Below are positions 41,882 through 52,934 of a stretch of DNA of 64,000 nucleotides, piece by piece. Where the stretch lies: the NCBI GenBank assembly GCA_029817715.1, contig JARUPY010000089.1, forward strand, positions 806,001-870,000, written 5' to 3'. The number at the start of each line of letters is the position of its first letter. Positions within the stretch are counted from its first letter, which is position 1. The position numbers were made by a program, and so were the translations under genes. The stretch is from Melastoma dodecandrum. Its lineage: Eukaryota > Streptophyta > Magnoliopsida > Myrtales > Melastomataceae. The notes beneath the pieces were generated by a model. It did no database searches, was not told the DNA's origin, and worked only from the letters and a program-made list of their open reading frames with translations.

Positions 41882-44167
41882 TCATCCGGTAGGTTTCTCC
41901 GCAGCCTTCATCTTTCGCGTCTGCATCGACGCCCCCTTCGGCGTCTTGGGATCCTCGAAAAACAGCCTTATACGCGCGATGGTATACTCAGATTGATCTA
42001 AAAGGGATCGGAGATCGTCCCTTTCTAGAACGAAAGCTTCAACCTTCTCGCATGTTCTAACGTCTGTGGTCGATGGGGGGCATTTGATCGAGGATGACTG
42101 AGTTGTGGACGAACCACTTTTAACTCTTTTAGGACTTCTTCGCCGCAGAACTTCCACGGCCCTAGCTCTTGATCTTTACTTCCATCATTGCCGGATTGTT
42201 TTGTTAATTTGCCTGTGAGTATGAATACCATCCTCTCGATTGGGTCATCCTTCTTGAACACGAGGCTTTCTTGGGTGAACACCTTGGGCTTCAGTCTGTT
42301 GATCGCTTGTGTATTAAAAAGTCGAAATAATTTCACCTTGAAATGGAAAAATGACAACGATCGATAGCTTGAATATAAAGAATGCCCTCAATATCCTAAA
42401 GTAGAGTGAAGGGTTGCAAGGGGGACAGGTTACCTTCATCCGCAGCTTGGAGACGATCCTTTGCTTGATCTTCTCTCTGAGATCATTAGGGAGATAATCG
42501 AGCACTGTCTGAAGGTTGACCTCGGTGGTCTTGAGCCAGTTGTCTTCCACGCACGATATAACATCTTCTTTTAGATCCTGCGGAAGCCACTGGAATGGCT
42601 GCCAGTTCGACAAATCTCTCTGCTTCTTCATGATGTTATCCATCTTGACCTTCATGTTCTTCAGATCCTGGTTCGTCCGATACTGAAAGTATGCCTGTTT
42701 CCCAAGCATGAATCGTCAACATCAGTGAAAACTGGGAGCATGACATGCTGTAAAATGTGACAGTGAGTTTACCTGCATATTCCCGATGAAGAGGGAGAAC
42801 AGGATCAACCCCAGTATAGAAATACATATGGAGAAGAAGATTTCCCATTCATATGCGCTCGTGGCAAGGTTTTGGCCCAGCGAGCTGCCGAAACATGTGA
42901 AGCAATCATCAGCCCCAAAACGATTGTGATTGGCTCAGTAAGGGCTCGGCATGTCAACAAGAAGGGACAGTTACGAACCTTAGGTTTCGAAGGCCCCACC
43001 AGAAGCAGTAGCTGAGCTTTAATTGAAATCTAATCGATCCCACTATCTTGAGCTCGAGAGCGCTTAAGTATATACCGAAATCGAAGGACGATGAATTGGT
43101 CGCTGGCTGTATAGGACAAAGGTCGTCAAGATAGCTTTTATGGTCTGTCGGACCGCCGCAGTACAATGAGTCGATGTTGCATCCTCCCCGATTCCTGCAG
43201 GCGCTTTTCCAGCAATCCATTATCCGCCCCACGGATAGCAAATACCAGAATGCCCCGAGAACCTGCATGACATTGTTGCCAGATCAACTAACGACTGGAA
43301 TCTTACCATTTTCCCACCGAGTTAAGATTGATGATGTTCTGGTACTCACGTGACTGGCTATCGTGAAAAGCAGAAGATTGAGGCCTGCTCCGATCCAGAA
43401 ACGACTCTTGAGTAGTGTGTATGAGTTCGTCATGGCTTCGTGAAATGATGGGAATACCCGGAAAGCACGGAGTATGAATTGGATGAGGACCGAGAACTTG
43501 AGCAGCGCCACCGCGTGCTGCGACCTCGGGTTGCCCTTCATGATTAGGATAGCCAGCGTCGTGGCCTGCAACAATCAAACACTCCTTCGATCAAACATGG
43601 GAACAATGAGTAATAAATTGCTTTGGCGTTCTTGAAGGTCGGTCAAAGTACCTGGGGGAGTGGAAGCACGCTCAGGATCTCGATTAATCTGCCTGTCATC
43701 TTGGAATGACGATTGGGACTGCACGGGGGGACCTCCGGAGCTGCATCCGGTGCCGGCCCATCAGGGGCTCTGAGCTTGAGACCCTCGGTTTTCCACTTCC
43801 TCTCGTAGTAGAACGACCACAGCACTAAATGAAGAATGTCGACCACGCTCCTCCAAGAGATGGCAAAGACCCCAATCTTCCAATCCGACTTCATGCACTT
43901 CCCCCTCTCGTTGATCATGGGGATGTAGAAGAATAGGGGATCGATGATCACGGCGGCCACGCAGAGCAGCAGGAGAGCCTTCTGCTGGGTCCTCGTCGGG
44001 TCGAAGCGCCCGAAAATCTTCGAGAAGTTCATCGGTTTCTTGAACTTGGCCGCCTTGCCACTGGTCGCTAATCCGGCCGACTCGGAAGGGTTCTTTTGCC
44101 CCCCTTCGAGGTCACCCGAGATAGCGTCGTTGCTGCTGTTCGTCGCGGGCGGGGTCGGGGCAAGCAC
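41882..44167 (-). pseudogene. Divergent cyclic nucleotide-gated channel, array gene 2 (frameshifted)
   Basis: The CNGC features run in the same exon order as gene 1: S1 (ALLLLCVAAVIIDPLFFYIP), ILSVLPLPQV, ILRAFRVFPSFHEAM, NLLLFTIASHV, pore cysteines (MDCWKSACRNRGGC, FDFGIYLSAL), CFWWGLRNLR, an intact GQN filter (42869-42877), S6 ending FIGNMQ, and a C-linker (QWLPQDLKEDVISC). In the nucleotide-binding domain the frame carrying FCGEEVLKEL (near 42140) stops matching, and the homologous continuation (CEKVEAFVLERDDLRSLL) is in the next frame from about 42130 downward. This is a one-base shift in the region 42120-42145. The first exon has no in-frame ATG: a TAA precedes the reading frame just upstream of 44167. 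Either an unseen 5' exon or loss of the start is possible. I call it a probable pseudogene, with sequencing error as the alternative. Confidence 0.72.
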
Positions 44168-44699
44168 GAAATCAGAGGGTAAATGATATTACAGTATTGC
44201 AAGGTTGGGATAGATTTTACAAAAGTTATTTTCAATTTTTTTTTAATTAATTAATTAAATACAGTTTTGAATACAGTTGCTACGTACGTGTGTGTGTGTC
44301 CGTAAAGTAGTAGTAATGATTAACAATTATAACTCGGAACAGTGATGATCATAAATATATGTCAATGTCATGTCGGACGACACAACCATGCTGGTTGGTT
44401 GTTTGCTAGAAGACAAGTTTTTGTTCGGCAGAGATCTTCTCTTCTTTTTTTTTTTCCTTTTTGCGCGCGTGTCTTTTATTCCTGCCCACGAGACATTATT
44501 GTGTGGTCGACTCGATTGATTGTCTGTGGATTGAATGTAATGTACTATGAAAATTGAATGGACTGTAACAACGAAGTCAGTACCTTTTTACCTTAGTCAC
44601 AGGAACTATTTCTTCTTTTACGTAATTTCAATATCATCCTTTTATGGTCCTCTCTCTTCTCTTTTCTTTTTCTTTGAACAAATTTCTTACTCTTTTACA
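44168..44699. other. Spacer upstream of CNGC-like gene 2, left flank of pararetrovirus copy B
   Basis: AT-rich with a (GT)n run near 44290 and pyrimidine-rich stretches. It is presumably the gene 2 promoter, ending at the copy B junction near 44700. Confidence 0.4.
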
Positions 44700-44739
44700 A
44701 TTTAGTCCCTCAAGATAAAATACAAAATTTTCTTAAGCA

Positions 44740-44751
44740 GCTCTCGTACCA
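44740..44751 (-). other. Degenerate tRNA-Met primer-binding site of copy B
   Basis: The minus strand reads TGGTACGAGAGC, ten of twelve bases identical to the conserved initiator tRNA-Met binding site TGGTATCAGAGC of plant pararetroviruses. Its position at the left end of the element and the promoter spacing support the call. Chance similarity cannot be excluded. Confidence 0.55.
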
Positions 44752-45331
44752 ATTAGACATGCATAATACGAACTTAGGAATTTCTAATTGTCTTTTTCGC
44801 CGGCGTTCTGCCAACCTCAAATACTCGTTAAAGTATTTTGAACTAGCCTTAAATCCCAAACTGGACTCATCTTCAAGAAAAAATTCGTCAAATTTACTAT
44901 GGGCTAGAGTCAATTCTTCTAATTTCTTAGAATAACTATTTACAAACCTAAACAACTTGGTTATCTAGGCCGATAGACCTTCCAAACGATCCACTACCGT
45001 ATTCAAAGGTCCAGTCGTAGAATCCTTGTCAACCCTATGATCCAAATGGAGTAATTCTGGGTTTGGACAATCAGTCATAGAAATGACTCGTGCACTTGCA
45101 CCAATTTGATGAAGTTTCATTAACTAAACTCTCCTTTCTAGATAGAAAGAATAACATAAACAATTTGAATACAAAAGATGTTTATCATATCTTTTTTCGA
45201 TGGGTAGCTCTATGGGTTCACCAAGCTTTCGCAACTTCAGAGATTCAAGAGTTCTTCACCTCTCAGACTTGAGAATTCGGTGATATGGAGAGGTTTTTCA
45301 GTGTCATCCCAAATGCCCTTACCTTGAGGGT

Positions 45332-45340
45332 CTTATATAG
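45332..45340 (-). promoter_or_regulatory. Putative pregenomic RNA promoter TATA box of copy B
   Basis: The minus strand reads CTATATAAG at 45340-45332, the form typical of caulimovirid 35S-type promoters. It sits about 500 nt after the end of the RNase H remnant and about 590 nt before the primer-binding site, the leader length usual for these viruses. Confidence 0.6.
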
Positions 45341-45836
45341 ACATTCCTCCTCCTTGGCAAGGTTTCAATCCAAAAACCTATCCTTCAAGGTTTCGATTCA
45401 AAGATCTAACCTTCTGTTAGACTTAACCAATTTTATTTTTAAGTTAATTTTTTCAATCTTACTCTTGATTTCTTATGGTATTCTGGAGATGGAACAAATA
45501 ACTCAACTCGGAGAGAAGTGAGAGAAATTTCTCTGTTCAGATCGCATCCCCAAATGAGGTAGAGAGTTGTGAAATATATACACAAAAGAAGCTGATGTCT
45601 TTGCAAAGGAATCTAAATTATTGTAACACTGCAAAAGTTAGCTTGTGGTCCTAGTGACTGACAAAAAGGCCTAGTCTAACTTTATACAATTTTCTTCTCC
45701 CGTCTGCATTCTTGCATTGTCCAGGGAGATTCCTTCATTATTGGCGCCGAATGTCTCGCCAATTTCATTTCCATAGAGTCCCCTCTTATTGGTATTCTTC
45801 CTGAATTCGTTGCGCTCTCTCTTCATCTTGTGCAAA

Positions 45837-46680
45837 TCATTGAGCCAATGATTTATCTATGTAATCAGCGATTTTTCTCCAGACTTCAAATGTATCAGTG
45901 CGGAAGCATAACTCAGAGTTTTCTCCATTCCAGAAACTATCCAGAAGATCTAAAACTCTTTCCCATCCTCGTTCTCTAGCTTGTTCATCTGCATAGCTAA
46001 AGTAAGAATGGATGATCATAACAATTGTCATCCCGTCACCAAGCATGTAATACTTGTCCTTTTGGGCTAATATATGCTCCAGCACATCCTTCAAGAACTG
46101 AAACATTTATGGCTTTTCTTATGGTTTTATCCTTGTAATACTTCCGCCATAAACTTCTATGATCAAGGTCCTGTCGTTGAGGTTCTATGAGATGTCTACT
46201 TTCACTAGGATGGATATCCCAAACTTGCATGTTGGGAAGAATTAATTTTCCCATCTTTTCATATTCATTTTCATCCATCATAATGCTAGTAATCAATGTC
46301 GTGGCATACTTTGATCTGTATCCCAGGCATCCGAGTATAAACTTTACTAGATGAGGCAGTGGCTCGATCTGTTCTGGTTCTGAACGATCAATCTCCAAAA
46401 TATCTACAAACCCTGCATATAAATATGGTAAAGCTACTCTCACTATTACTGAATTAATCATCTGAATAGCTTGAGTATCATCATCTTCCCATGACCAATG
46501 ATTCGTAGAAGATGTCTTCCTTGAAATCCTCCCTAAATGTTGGGAAAGATCTTTCACAAACTTTCTAACATAGTTAATAAATCCGCAGAATCTTTGGACT
46601 TGCTTCCTATCCTCAAGCATGTCAGGAAATTCAACAATTTTCTCGGCAACGACTTTGTAATTTAATCTTTCCTTTTTCAA
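45837..46680 (-). pseudogene. Copy B RT connection/RNase H remnant
   Basis: The open stretch 46680-46036 begins in the RT thumb/connection region (a segment like RFCGFINYVRKFVKDLSQH is typical of caulimovirids) and runs into the start of RNase H (AGAYISPKGQVL). The continuation to 45837 is in another frame, showing a shift near 46036-46106. No transactivator/viroplasmin gene follows. Confidence 0.7.
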
Positions 46681-46689
46681 TTTTTCAAT

Positions 46690-48100
46690 TTACATGCCTA
46701 GAAAATTAACTGACTCCTTAAACCACTCTATCTTTCTTTCAGATAGAATCATGCCTTCTCGTCGGAAAACATTAGTCACCTTATCAAGGTGCCTCATGTG
46801 ATCGTCCTCATTCTGACTATAGACTAGCACATCGTCTATGTAGACCTAACAAAACTTGAGGACCTGCTTGAAAGCATTATCCATTTTGCGCTGAAAGACG
46901 CCTGGAGCATTCTTTAGGCCGAACGACATCACCAGCCATTCAAACATTTCTCGGAGCATTGAAAGCAGTTAAAGGAACCGAATCTTCTTCCATCTTGACT
47001 TGTCAATAACCATTTTTCAAGTCAAATTTGGAAAAGAATTTTGGTTGGCTCACACTAATTCTATCAATCAGATCTCCTACAGCATGAATTTTATAGCCAT
47101 CATCTTTGGTAGCTTTGTTATGCTGACGATAGTCTATAACCATTTGTGCTTTGCCTCGCAGATGCTCGGCATGGTTTATTACCATAATGGCAAGACTAGA
47201 ATGTGGACTGTAACTGTCCCTAATAAGGCATTTTCCAAGCAACTCATGAATCTGTTTGTCAAATTCCTCAACCATTTCAGCTTTGTAGGTAATATTTTTT
47301 GCTCTTATAATGGTTCCGGGATCTTTTAACTCGAGTCTAGCCTTGAGGCCATTCCGACTCCACAATTTTAGTGGATCTTCATTAAAATTGTTGGTAAGTT
47401 TTACAAGGAACTTATCACATTTTGTCACTGCTAACTTTACCGCCCTACACACTTCTTGTTTAGGAAAAAAGTCATCATACCAGTTAGAACTTCTAGTATT
47501 CGTTGGAGAAAACAAAGTTTGTACCCATAATTTGTTCTCTTCCAACCGTGTATCACCACGGTGAGTTCGCACTCTGAAAGCTCTTTCACATGGTGAAGCA
47601 CCACAATACTCTGTCCGTTTTATCGGGTAGAACCCAAATTTTAACCGTAATTTAGGCTCTTGTAGAGTACCGATTTTCATACCACCAATGGAAATATCAT
47701 GGACATCTTGCACAAAAGGAAGATTTTCCTTTTAACCTTAAGAAAAGCATTACCAAGAATGATATCTGCTTCTAACAGAGGATGTGCAATGAGCTCTTTA
47801 ATGACGAATTTCTGTCCCCTAATAAAGACAAGAACATTAATGGCCTGATGGCTAACAATTATTGCCATTCTATCGACATTAACCACATGGATAGGTTTTT
47901 ACAGTGGTTCCCACCAGTCATCTGGGAGAGCATTGAGCCTATCACAACTTATGCTACACCCAGTGTCTATCCAGGTATCCAGAGAATACTCATAGTATTC
48001 AGGAAATTTGAAAGTTAGACTAACGTATGTGTTCAGTTCTTCCTTCCTCACACTAAAAATCCCGTGTGTCTGGGCACTTCTTGGGATGGTTATATCATCC
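46690..48100 (-). pseudogene. Copy B aspartic protease and reverse transcriptase remnant
   Basis: A retroviral-type protease active site (DTG) is readable around 47955-47965. The reverse transcriptase begins with the caulimovirid-type block around RDSYSPHSS and a FDLKNGY motif. The frame stops with TGA at 47003-47005 directly after that motif. The catalytic YIDD motif is at 46831-46842, but an in-frame TAG (46846-46848) lies two codons before it. The family role is reverse transcription of pregenomic RNA. Inactive. Confidence 0.82.
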
Positions 48101-48275
48101 TCCAGATTTCATCCATCGAAATAGATCTCTATTTGGCTATTTGCTCAATAACCTTACAGAGTTCAGGAATATTGGATAAAGAGTTATCCGGATAAGTAAC
48201 TTTCATCATCCGTATTGATTCCTCTCTCGGTTGGTCTATTGGATCTTCATAGACTGGTAATGATAATTGTCTATA

Positions 48276-49230
48276 TCACACAATCCTTCCCGTATGTTGA
48301 GACGGGGTTCTAGAATCGACAGACTTTCGAGACATTTCCTCTATCATCGGAGGAGCAGACGCTTCTGCTGGTCGAGACACAATTATGTTATCTCCCACAT
48401 CGCTTGCCCTCGAGGAAACTTCAGAGAGCATATGAGTTCTTGGCTCTCTCAGAATTGATATTCTCACAGGCAATTGCCTATCAGCTCTAGAGTTACTAGC
48501 CGACGGTTCTCCCAACATTAAAGTAATCTCATTACCTCTTTGTCGGATTTTCGCCGCACTAATTGGTCTAGAACTACTACCAAGTTCAGTCATAACCCAA
48601 CTTCTTGGCCAGGTTAACTCTAATGGGTTTACCTCTCGCGTATGAAATTGTTGGTAGTTATTATGACATTCTTCGAACAACTCAGTAAGTCTTGAGATGT
48701 TCCTCACACCAGGACTAGTGGTATTTACCAATTGATAAATTACCCTAGTGTGATATGCCAAAAACTTGGCCTGGGGATTCACTCTATCAATATTCATTGA
48801 TTTAATCCTTAATATCAATGAATTCCCCAAACAACAGACGTTCATGGCCATCATGAAATTTGGATGGACCTGGAACTATACAGGACCATGTGCAAAGGTT
48901 GTCTAGCTGATCTTTGAATTCATGCCATCTCTTACCGATCACAGCTGCTACCATAGGACTATCCGCTGGAAGATGGAATAGCGGAATTAATCCTACCTAA
49001 ACCCAATGTGTTTATAATTATATACACCTCTTGTACATTGCATAGTTTCCCTAATGCGTTGTATGTTTAGTAATGATATCCAGAGTCTCAAGTTTCGTGC
49101 TTGTAACTTGAGTCGTTGCCTCCGACTGTGAGATGTCTATTATTGATCTAAAACTAAACCTTGAGACATTATAGACTTCTCTCATGTTAATGTTTGGCAA
49201 CCGTAACTCCAGAATAGACTGGGATGGATC
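48276..49230 (-). pseudogene. Copy B movement protein remnant
   Basis: Homologous to the 30K-superfamily movement protein of copy A. The C-terminal part and Ser/Arg-rich tail remain open at 48854-48276, while the N-terminal core (48860-49230) is broken by stops and small deletions, including loss of bases near 48890-48900 relative to copy A. Known role of the family: plasmodesmal transport of virus. It is non-functional here. Confidence 0.78.
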
Positions 49231-51062
49231 TTCGTACTACTGAGTTTCTTTTAGTACCTTATTCGTTGTTTCTAGAGGAACCAACTCATCACCATTTCCA
49301 TTCTGCTCTACTCTCATCATGAACAGATGCGCAGTTCAAAGATCAGAATCCTCTTCTGAGTCTGTATCGTAATTTGACACCACTTCATAAATTGATTCTA
49401 CTTCCGAGTTTAAGTTGGAAATATCCTACTCATCTATTGGTTCATAAGCCAGGACTTCCTCCTCATGACTCCTGTCATCCAAAAATACCATCTGGAGTCT
49501 TTCTCTCCTTTGGTTCTTTTGAGGACAAGTATCCGCTTTGTGAGTTTTTGACCCACAAAACCAGTAGCAATTGCAACTACTTAACGGTTTCCCTTTAGGA
49601 CACTTAGGTTCTCTATCATGCTTTTGCTTAAAGACATCAATCATATTTTATCCTTAAGGTTATCTCGTCTTCTTATAAACCTTTTGGGTTTGTAATCAGG
49701 ACATCTCCTTTACTTGGTTTGGAGATCCTTTCTTGGCCAAACTTTCCTCTTATTATATCCAATAAATTTTTTCTTCCAGGGAAAGTTTCACGTTCTCATG
49801 GATTCTCCTGGAGTATCACATCCATACCGCCCATGCACATACTCAATCTGAGAACAACAGCTCTTGTTTAGTTATGGAAGCTTTTTCACTGGCTCATTAA
49901 CCTGGAGTACACGCCTTTCCCATCGCGTACTTGGCTGCTTGAATTTTTCCTCCAAGTCTAGGAACAATCTTTTCCTCACTCAGAAGTAATTCATAGGCCT
50001 TTCGCGCCACTTTTGGTTGTTTTGCAAAAAGGGTTCCCAATATGAACTATTGTGGAACTACGTGCAGATTGTAATAATATTTCCGAAATTCATATACGTA
50101 GTTATCAAACAGACAAATTTTGCAGATCTGTAGTTTAACAATAGCAGTTAAAGATTGCTCTTTCTCAACAGTTTTCGTGGACATTGAAAAACCACGGAAC
50201 TCCCGTTTTAATGCATCAGCAATGATTACCAATACACCATCAACGGTCAGTACTTGATATATCTTTTCTTTGATGTCTGTGTGAGCCACCAAAGATTTTC
50301 AGTATTTTTGCGCCGTGCCCATGAGGACTGCTACACATAATTCATAAACTGATCCAGGGGATAATATCCTAGCAGACACAGTCATTCGAATAAGTGATAA
50401 CCACTCATCTATCCTTTCGGATACGTGCTTCCCACAAGCAATATCTAGAAAAGCACTAGGAGTGATTATTGGCTTTAAAACATTATCCCTTGGAATATAT
50501 TCCGGTTTTGTTCTGTGGGGATAATTTGGCCTGTAAATCTCCCTTTTCGCAGTAACCAGTTCATTAAACGTTCTATTGTCTAAATGAACTGGAGTTTCTT
50601 CTGCCAGACCTAAGGCTTTCCATAAGTCTTTTGCCAACTTCCCACTTTGGGAGTTCAAATTTGCATTTCGCTTTCGTGGGTCTAAGATGTAAGGTGCAAC
50701 TTCCTTATACATCTCATCCACACTTTTGCCTTGATTGTGTTTGTAATTTCTTCCTCCCAGTTTCAATTTTTCAACTGGTTTTTTTAGAGTACTCTCCAGT
50801 CCATAAGTCGCATCTTTTTCAGGCCTTTTAAAACTTTTTTCATGCTCAATAAAATCTAGCATCTTGTTTACAATAAAGCATACTTCCCAAGTGAGATAGT
50901 TTCGGCGCTCAAGATTTTCAGTATTCTCTTAAATAATTAAGTGTGTTAAAATATCATTTATACTTTTACTAATTCCATAGGGAGTCATTTTAGACTCTTT
51001 GACGAACTCCAATCTTGAAGGAGTTCCAGAAGGATTTTCCGAAAATTTTCCTTTCTAAGGCC
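49231..51062 (-). pseudogene. Copy B capsid region remnant with CCHC zinc knuckle
   Basis: This is homologous to the copy A capsid region. Undisrupted stretches remain at 50862-50299, 50292-50047 and 49644-49426; between them are frameshifts and stops. The CCHC knuckle (CX2CX4HX4C) is still readable at about 49526-49567. The start-codon region near 51062 retains the ATG, but the following codons are altered. It cannot encode a full capsid protein. Confidence 0.82.
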
Positions 51063-51110
51063 ATTTTAGAGACTTAATTGAACTATTTTCAAAATTTGAG
51101 GATTTGATTG

Positions 51111-52934
51111 AAAGAAAGGAAAAGGACAAAATAAGAAAGGAACGTAAAATAGTAATATTGAAACTTTACACCATAAAGGACGAAATAGTTTTCTTTCCTG
51201 CGATAAATTGGAACTTTCCTCATGCAACAACCACGTTACATAAATTGCCCCGAATCCAATGCAATAAAATAATTTTTTAAAACTTTAAAATTTTGAGTTC
51301 AGTTCATTTTTGTTTTAATCATTTATTATATATTTTTATCATTAATTTTTATTTTTATATTAAGTTTGGCCATTTAGTCATGTTATCGTCAAAAAAGATT
51401 TAACAAATAGTTTTCATTTATTGACCAAAACAATAATATCAAAACCTCTATAATTTTATTTTACGATAAAATTATATCGACTAAAACAGATAAAGCAGTT
51501 GAAAGAATAGTTTCTGATGCCACCAATAATGTTTTAAACTGCTGAAAATCGAATGATGAGTTTATTATGGAATAAGGTGAATGATGAGATGAAAAACAAA
51601 AAGTTAGAGATACATTATTATTATTATTATAGCACACAAGTAAGAGTATATTAAGAGATTGACTTTCGCACTATTAAATCAAATGTTGTCAAAATCAATA
51701 TAAAAATAGGCGAGAACATTGTTAATGTTAAAATACAGGGTTTTGTACAAAAATATGGTTATTTTTTTAAAAAATTTTACAAAATACGATTTCTATTTTG
51801 TAAAATATGGGTTTATGATCAAAGGGGCTCATTTTGAAAACTTGTCATCTAAATTACAAAGAGGAAGTGGGTTTTCAAAACTCGCCACTGAAATAATTAG
51901 CTAGAAAGCGGGTTTTGAAATCCTTCCTTCATTTAACTTTTTATTTTTTAAAATAAAATATTAATTTATATCCTTAATTTTGAGTCAATTTTCCGTTTTG
52001 TCATTAATTTAGTTTGTTATATAATTTTGTTACCAACTTTTATTTTTATTTTGATTTTGATTAATCTTTAATTTTATCGCGCGTAAGCCAAACATGCCTT
52101 AATAGAAAATTTTCATTTATTGACTAAAAAAGAAAAAAAATGGAAAATAATATTGAAACTCTCGTATGTTTTTTTTATTTTAAAAATTTGATGGACAAAT
52201 AAAGTAAATTTGAAGGTAAAGTTGGACTATAATTGCTGACGCTGTCAAAAAATACGCAAAATCGATGAAGGTTAGATGATGTTATATTAAGGGCTACTTC
52301 TATGGGTAAAGTGGTTTACGAGGCGAGTGAATGAGAAATATGAATAATATTATATTAAGGTTTTATTTGGCTTTCGCTAAAAGAAATTTAATGTTGATAA
52401 AAATAAAAATAAAAATAAAAGTTTGTGAAAAAATTATATAATAAATTGACTAAAAGGTGAGATTAATGCTTTTGTTTTTAAGAAAAAGGGACAAGCGAGA
52501 TAAATGAAAGAGGCGGGAAAAATGGACGAACGAGAGGGGAAACGGGATAAATAGGGGTTGGATGGGGGCGGGACGGTTTTTTTTTTTTTTAATAAAACCC
52601 ATCTTCCACTTTATTATTTTACCTCGAAACACGTCTTTTTTTTTTAAATTCGAAGATAATTTTTCAAAATCCGTCACGATGATTTTTCAGAATCCGTCAC
52701 AATAGTTATATCTTAGCAATATTAAAAATATAACCGTATTAGTTAAAAGACGTCCAAAGTTAAGACTTGCCAAAAAAATTTTGAAATTTTATTTTTCACA
52801 GGGTGAAAAATATATTTTGAAATAAAGGGAAACTTCACATGGCTGAGACATGAACAGAGGGGACTGATTGTGAACTCAAATCTGGTGATTGAAAGAACTA
52901 ATCGGAGTTACGGTGATAATCTCTAGCGGGCGGA
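51111..52934. other. AT-rich spacer between copy B and CNGC-like gene 3
   Basis: A very AT-rich stretch with many homopolymer runs. It holds a MITE arm at 51740-51930 related to foldback element 2. Otherwise I see no gene, only short open frames without family features. Confidence 0.45.
51740..51930. mobile_element. Partial copy of the foldback element 2 family
   Basis: ttttgtacaaaaatatggtt at 51740 and the following ttttacaaaatacg…tattttgtaaaatatgg match the left arm of element 2 (17957-18036) in order and spacing. Interior motifs such as gttttcaaaactcg follow. The opposite arm was not found, so this copy is truncated or diverged. Confidence 0.6.

Larger units (their letters stand above)
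44700..51110 (-). mobile_element. Endogenous pararetrovirus copy B (decayed, near genome-length, circularly permuted)
   Basis: On the minus strand, from right to left, the element carries a leader fragment (51110-51063), capsid with CCHC knuckle (51062 to about 49230), movement protein (about 49230-48280), aspartic protease (about 48100-47700), reverse transcriptase (about 47713-46700) and RNase H (46680-45837). Then come ~500 bp without a gene, a TATA box (45340-45332), a ~590-nt leader and a primer-binding site (44751-44740). The whole is about 6.4 kb. Many stops and frameshifts break every coding part. 48290-51062 aligns along its length with copy A (2-2859). Because the promoter-leader-PBS end lies at the left and ORF1 at the right, the insert reads as a circular genome opened near the PBS, not as an LTR element. 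No transactivator gene was recognised. Confidence 0.85.

Noticed and set aside
44290..44305. GT-rich dinucleotide run near the CNGC gene 2 promoter
   Set aside because: A short ordinary microsatellite with no further structure.
44700..51110. LTR retrotransposon interpretation of copy B
   Set aside because: There are no flanking long terminal repeats, a movement protein is present, and promoter-leader-PBS lie at the end opposite to that expected for a 5' LTR, so a pararetrovirus fits better.
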